From: Thamnidium elegans
Lineage: Eukaryota > Mucoromycota > Mucoromycetes > Mucorales > Mucoraceae
Direction: 5' to 3'
Assembly: GCA_025201345.1 (NCBI GenBank)
Contig: JAIXMG010000035.1
Span: forward strand, 124,001-188,000
Length of the DNA stretch: 64,000 nt
The notes under the pieces are model-generated. The model saw only the letters and a list, made by a program, of their open reading frames with translations, was not told the origin of the DNA and did not search any database. This document shows positions 58,701-64,000 of the stretch, piece by piece; position 1 is the first letter of the stretch, and each line of letters begins with the position of its first letter. A program made the translations under genes and the position numbers.

Positions 58701-59996
58701 TGTTCCATTCACCGAGGCCAAAATCTTTTCTAAAATTTCTACCGGCTCTGTACTGTTTCCTAATACCATATGTACAATGGTATCATTCTCTTCCAATTCT
58801 CGAAACTCTTCCAATTTTAAGTTCATTAGTTCGTTATTAAATAATTTCATCTTTTCAAAGATTTGTGCGAGTCCGCCTTGATAGAGTTGGTTTCGTAACG
58901 TAATACGTGTTTCGCGTTCCTCAATTGTATCTGGGTCTACAATAGCTATAATCAAGAGTAAATTAGCAAGTGCGTGTTCGGTAATGGGTATATCTGGATT
59001 GCTTCGTGATGCTATTTGGCGTACGTCGGTACTGGCACCGACAATAGATCCCATCTTGCCGCGACCGTCCAGTACGGCATTTAGTGTTTTTAACCAGGAA
59101 CCAAATCGACAGTAATCGTTTTTAGTGTCTTTAATAGCGTCCATGCCTTGTAGCACCATCATATGTCCTTTTGGCTGTTCAAAGTAGCACATAAATGTCA
59201 ATGCGTCACACACAAGTCGTTGGGTGGGAAGTGAAGGTGATAGAATGGATTGTGTTAATGTTACAATGTAAAATGGTTCATTAATAACATGTTGAATACC
59301 GTACTACATGTAGAAAAAGGTTGAGCATTAAATTATTAAGATAAACAAATAAAAACATACATAATTATTAAATAATTGTCTTAAACATTTGATCATTTCT
59401 AATTCAAATTGACATTCTCGTTGATTTCTATAATATATACGCTTAAATAAAAAATGTGGTAAGAATCTTTTTTTTTCTTTTTTTTCTCTTACCTTGAATT
59501 TATTTTATTAATTGAACTAAGTTCACTAAATAATGTACCGATACCATTTTGCTCTATAAAATCTTGAGCCCATCTACAATAAAAACAAACAAGTTAATTA
59601 TAAAAAAAAAGTATCACGCATAAATTTTTATTTTTTCTTACTTTATAGGCATCGTCCTTAATCTAACAGAGAGGTCAGATACCAACTTTGACCGAGTTTC
59701 CATCTTCGGATCACGCTTATTTAAAAAATTAATGTAATAAGCCGGTGTTAAAATGTATTCTGCATCGGTGCCATACAGATGAGACTCGTTGATGGTATTG
59801 GTAGGACTTGTACGGTTACTATTATTATCACTACCAACAGAAGCTTTACTGCTGTTATTCTTTTTTCCTACTACGGTACCCATAGAAGGTAATACACTTT
59901 CGTTACAAAGAATAAACCATTTCTTTTCTGGAGTCAAGTTTCGAACACTTGCATCACTTGTACTAATACTTAGACGAGACTGTCAAAAAAATTAGT

Positions 59997-60030
<34 letters not shown>

Positions 60031-60269
60031 CTTACAGCAGTTTGTTCAAATAGTCTATCTATTTCTGCATTAGATGGCTTGTCTTTTAAACTCTTATTTG
60101 TTAGAGGTAGAGTAGATGTAGAGGATGATACTGAGATGGCGGATACTATTATAAATGATTATTAGCTTATATACAGAATGAAAACTAAAAAAAATAAAAT
60201 ATGTATTTTACATCTGTGGTTGGATTTCGATTCAAGTGGTTGTTTTTTTTTATTTCGAAAAAATGCCAT
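55783..60269 (-). CDS. Diaphanous-type formin
   Basis: Ten or more exons starting at the ATG at 60269. The N-terminal half carries a GBD/FH3 armadillo region (PAYYINFLNKR, RLVCDALTFMCYFE, LLLIQCDSETKNRYFQLVEHF), then a coiled coil (NQTISVLQQRLNDIE). The FH1 region is a set of long Pro runs broken by Gly, Ser, Asn and Ile (57530-57790). The FH2 domain starts KLKFVEWEKINRRQLTETVW and contains ILVLGNYMNGNTNRGGASGI. The C-terminal tail after FH2 is helical and basic. The protein nucleates and elongates unbranched actin cables with profilin downstream of Rho GTPases, at hyphal tips and septa. It is the only formin gene here. Confidence 0.94.
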
Positions 60270-60420
60270 AATTCAAGTGTTTACAAAAAAGAAGAAAAGA
60301 AAAGAATAAGAAAAAACAAATACAAGAAATAAGTATTTAAAATTGGTTTATTGTTTTTATGTATAACCCAATTAGGAAATTCGCTGTTTATTTACTGCAG
60401 TAAAATGCTCAAAATATTGT

Positions 60421-60422
<2 letters not shown>

Positions 60423-60454
<32 letters not shown>
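60423..60454 (+). repeat. (GT)n microsatellite
   Basis: About 16 perfect GT units just past the stop of the Reg1-like gene. Confidence 0.9.
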
Positions 60455-60456
<2 letters not shown>

Positions 60457-60480
60457 TACGCGAAAATAAAAAATTACAAG

Positions 60481-62002
60481 TTATTTTTCTTTGGGCCAGA
60501 AATGAGAGGATGCCCAGTGAGCTATTTGGCTAAATACTGACTGGTCATCATAAGGTTCTGTTGAATTAGAATCAGAATTTGTACTTGTTTCCTTAATTGG
60601 GTTTGAAGGTGGCACAACAACAATAGGATGATTTACAACAGAAGAAGGCCTTGTGTTTTTATATTGATTTGAATTTGTTTGAAATGGTTCATCTTCAATG
60701 TGTTCACTATGAGTATCCCAATCATCATCATCAAAATTGTAGTCGTAATCTGATTTAGCCTGTATTTCTATTTGATCACCAGTAATAATTTGTTGTGTAT
60801 TATCCCAATCATCATCATCATCTGTTCGCATAACTACTGGTACTCTATCAGCCGCAGGATCTCTTTGTCTAACTGGTTGTTTTCCTTTTGAAACATTAAT
60901 AATATGATTTACCAATGCATCTGATTCAGCACTTTCTAAATCCCAATCAAGGGCAGCAGTAGCACTTTGCTGCTTTGTTTGTTTACGTCTGTTATAGTGT
61001 CCAGATAATGTAGGAATAATTTCATCATCAGATGATTCGTCTCCAGATAAATCAGGATCCGAACGAGAATTTGTCTTTAATAAAGCAGGTTCAATCTTTT
61101 TAATTGAAGATCTAACTTTTGGTCTACGCATCACTATAACGCTATTAGCATCTGATTCTCCACCTGGTTCATAACTATCTGAACTTGTCTCATCTTCATC
61201 TTCTTCGTTATTTAAATTACTCATTCGTTTCTTTTTATCTGAAGTTAATGCTATACATTGTTCCACATATTGATTAAATCTCAGCTTGGGTTGTCTGTGG
61301 CTAGCGATAACAGCAGGAGAAAATGCGCCGAGTTGCTGATTAGCTTCGGATAGAGAGATACTACTACCTGTAATAGCTGGATTATTGATTTGTAATTCGG
61401 ATGCGGACCTCTTTAATATATCTGACATGGTCACTTTTTTTAATGCAGATTTTAATGGCTTTTGACTGTATTGAATAGGTGAGGCAGTAGGTCTACTACT
61501 AATATTCGTAGATTGTGGTTGATCTGTACTACTCGTCTTTTCTTCTTTCGGTGATGTCATGAGTCCAAATGTATCTTCGGTTGTAGAAACTTTAGGTTTG
61601 GCAAATCTATCATTATCTCCAATCTCTTTAATTACCGTATGCAAAGGGCCATATAACCATGTAACATCACTATCTTTTAACCTAAAAATTAGAATATATT
61701 TTAACTCTTTTTTTGTTTATCGTTTTTTTTTTGTTTTTGTTTTTGTTTCTATCTTTTTACCAGTTTAGAGTATCCGGACTCACAGTCTTTAAATTATTTC
61801 TTTGTTTTGCCCATGTTCTCCACGATGCGTTTTCAAGTCGAATACCATTTGCAATATTTAGTTTTTGTTTAGTTAATACTCGCCATGACACTGCTAGGTC
61901 CATTTCGTCAAATTTATATGACAAGTAATCAACATTACTTTCTGTAACTACATTCCGAGGTGACTCAAAGTCGTCGTCTAAAGCATGTTTTTTCATAACC
62001 AT
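60481..62002 (-). CDS. Reg1-like PP1 regulatory protein (DUF1752 N-terminus)
   Basis: Two exons (62002-61761, 61681-60481) give 480 residues; a second in-frame ATG lies two codons later. The N-terminal domain reads SWRVLTKQKLNIANGIRLEN, then ASWRTWAKQR, then SPDTLNWLKDSDVTWLYGPL across the intron. This is the conserved box of fungal DUF1752 proteins (Reg1-like and some GATA factors). Further on, PKLRFNQYVEQCIAL matches the short Reg1 motif that holds the PP1 catalytic subunit (KLRF resembles RVxF). The rest is acidic, Ser/Asp-rich and disordered, with several DDDDWD clusters. In yeast, Reg1 directs Glc7/PP1 to Snf1 for glucose repression, so a similar role is expected. Confidence 0.8.
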
Positions 62003-62301
62003 TTTTTTTTTTTTTTTTTTTTTTGGTATGAAAGAAAAAAGGAAAAAAAAAAAAAAAAAAAGCTGTATATATATATTTTGACAATCGAAAAAAAAATATT
62101 TTTTAATTTCAAAATGACCTGATATGGTCTTTTGAGTAATACAAAATACCCCTACAAACACACTCTGTTTACATTAAGGTATTCTGTAAGACCCTTTCAT
62201 TTAAAGTAAATATCTTTTATTATAAAAAAGAAAAAATAGTATGAATTATAATATTTATTTGTAGTGCTTTTTTTTTTTTGTATAATGTATTTAAACTGCT
62301 C

Positions 62302-63680
62302 TTATTTTGAGTCTGTCATCTGATCGTCTTTGGAAGGTAAAGTTTGTTCGATATCGCGAGCGACATTTTTGCTCCAATTGAGTTTCTTCTTGAGATACAG
62401 AGTAATATAGACCAAGATAACCAGTACAGGCACTTCAATCAAAGGACCGATGGTAGCCGCCAAAGCCTGTTCTGAATTAATACCATAAGTACCCACGGCA
62501 ACGGCAATAGCCAACTCAAAATTATTACTACCAGCAGTAAAAGCTTGTGTTACCACCAATTCATAAGGGAAATGGAAAAGACTCTTGAGTAAGAAAAAGG
62601 TAACAAAAAACATAATGATAAAGTAACAGAACAAAGGCACGGCAACGCGGAAAACAGAACCGATATTATCAATGATATGTCGACCTTGATTAGCAAACAT
62701 AACAATGATGGTGTAGATAAGACCAACGAGAGCCAATGGGCCAAAGTGAGGTAAAAACGTCTTGTTGTACCACTTGTCGCCTTTTAACCAGCGCAATGAG
62801 AATCGTGTGATGGCTCCAGCGACAAGCGGAATTCCGAGATAAATCAAGACGGATTGAGCTACGGGCCAAATGTCTACGTTAATGTTGTTATCTTGTTCTG
62901 CACCAAACCAAGAGGGAACAATATTAATAAACAGCATGGCGTATGGAGAGAAAAGAGCAATTTGAAGAATCGAATTGATAGCTACTAAAATTGCACAATA
63001 GTCAGGATCTCCACCTGACAGGGTATTCCAGATCAAAACCATTGCGATACATCTGTTAATATATTTAGTAATTATACCAGTGGTAAAACGTTTTTTTGTT
63101 TTTGTTTTTTTACCTAGCAATACCAACCATAACTACACCAGTACGAAAACCAGGTAAATCAAATAAAGTAGCCCAAGCAAGAGCGGTCATAACGATAGGA
63201 CCAATAACCCAGTTAATAACAATTGAAATAAGGATTTGAAGCCAAACTCTTCTATCGGCAAGGATAATGTGCATTCTTTCGTATTGGATTTTACACAGTA
63301 CGGGGTACATCATAACAAGCAGGCCGATAGCAATAGGAACAGAAACAGAACCAAACTGAACTGTCTCAAAAGATTTTTGAACGTCAGGTACAAAGTATCC
63401 GATAACAACGCCAATTATCATAGCTAGCAAGATCCATACTAGAAGGTATCGATCAATAAATCCCAATTTACGAATCAAAGCTACAAAAAGGGCTGTTTAG
63501 AAAAAATATGACATGTTTTAAAATGAGTTATAGCTTACATGTTTCTTGTTCATTGTTACTTTCTTCATTGGCTCCTATGCGTTCGTTGGAAGTACTATTT
63601 GGTTGATATAAAACTTCTTCTCGATCGATACAATAGCTCTCTTTACAATCTTCTGTCTTATAACAGTTTGCATTAGACAT
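62302..63680 (-). CDS. ACR3: ACR3-type arsenite efflux transporter
   Basis: Three exons starting at the ATG at 63680, about 400 residues. A Cys/Glu/Asn-rich cytosolic leader precedes ten predicted membrane helices of the BART/ACR3 fold. Key words are KLGFIDRYLLVWILLAM, VPIAIGLLVMMYPVLCKIQY, GIARCIAMVLIWN with the essential Cys, AFTAGSNNFELAIAVA and GPLIEVPVLV. The Cys is formed across the last intron. ACR3 exports arsenite (and antimonite in some species) across the plasma or vacuolar membrane using the proton gradient. No arsenate reductase (ACR2) or regulator (ACR1) lies beside it, unlike the yeast cluster. Confidence 0.94.
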
Positions 63681-64000
63681 GATGAAATATATAGTATAAC
63701 AAAAAGAAAGAAAAATTAATTAGCCAGATCAGCCATTTTTATATTCGGATCCTGTGTGACCGTCTGATGTTTAAAAAGAAAAAAGAAAAACTAGCGTATC
63801 GTGAAAATACGTGGAGCTGAAGGATATCTTCGTATCTAAATGTAAAAGCTGTATAATGAACATTAAAGTATTTACTGATACTATAGTAGGTCTATATACC
63901 TTATTGAAGAGTTCTTTATCACTCACTAGACTAAAACATGGCAAAATTTGCGTAAAGTATAATGTGACCCTACTACTCGGATTATGATTTGCATTAAAAA
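63681..64000. other. Upstream flank of ACR3
   Basis: AT-rich promoter region to the window edge. No gene or metal-response element was recognised. Confidence 0.4.

Noticed and set aside
1..64000. CRISPR arrays, operons, ribosome-binding sites, or prophage
   Set aside because: The gene structure is eukaryotic throughout; the regular repeats seen are microsatellites or coding repeats.

Overview
This window reads as nuclear DNA of an early-diverging filamentous fungus, most likely a mucoralean (Mucoromycota). The reasons are an AT-rich genome crowded with homopolymers, many short GT-AG introns (about 50-100 nt, some with a CTAAC-like branch site), and eukaryotic genes such as RPB6, TIM9, an Ssn6/Cyc8 corepressor, a diaphanous-type formin, PX-PH phospholipase D, a tetraspanin and a Ran1-like kinase. 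I infer the phylum; no rRNA or marker set is present to prove it.

Layout. 0-2.5 kb: the 3' end of an unrecognised gene, converging on a seven-exon gene that resembles the N-terminal part of Fanconi anaemia protein FANCA. 4.6-6.4 kb: a monocarboxylate-type MFS transporter. 7.4-12.6 kb: a Mucor-type hypothetical protein, an NPF-motif ArfGAP, a peroxisomal alpha-methylacyl-CoA racemase and argininosuccinate lyase. 13.7-21.2 kb: phospholipase D, a Ran1-like kinase and the SPOUT methyltransferase Sfm1. A gene-poor stretch of 3.8 kb follows. 25.0-30.9 kb: a nucleotidyltransferase-like/glucuronokinase fusion, ALKBH1 and a concentrative nucleoside transporter, then another 3 kb gene-poor stretch. 33.9-43.3 kb: an Xaa-Pro peptidase, a small His-rich protein, a divergent glutamine synthetase, RPB6 and Ssn6. 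43.6-48.8 kb: a tetraspanin, a Tc1-like MITE with 36-bp inverted repeats, and a SET-MYND protein. 49.6-64 kb: a secreted FAD oxidase, a four-TM protein, TIM9, a gp78-like E3 ligase, a formin, a Reg1-like PP1 regulator and an ACR3 arsenite exporter.

The genes are mostly independent housekeeping loci, not an operon-like cluster. The items most worth following are the 599-residue fusion that may carry free glucuronate to UDP-glucuronate (Mucorales walls are rich in glucuronic acid), the short FANCA-like protein, the glutamine synthetase paralog that has lost its DGSS motif, the MITE with an internal degenerate tandem repeat, and a recurrent T(n)A(n) tract in introns and gene flanks.

Exon borders are my reading of the GT-AG sites and reading frame; none is backed by transcripts.
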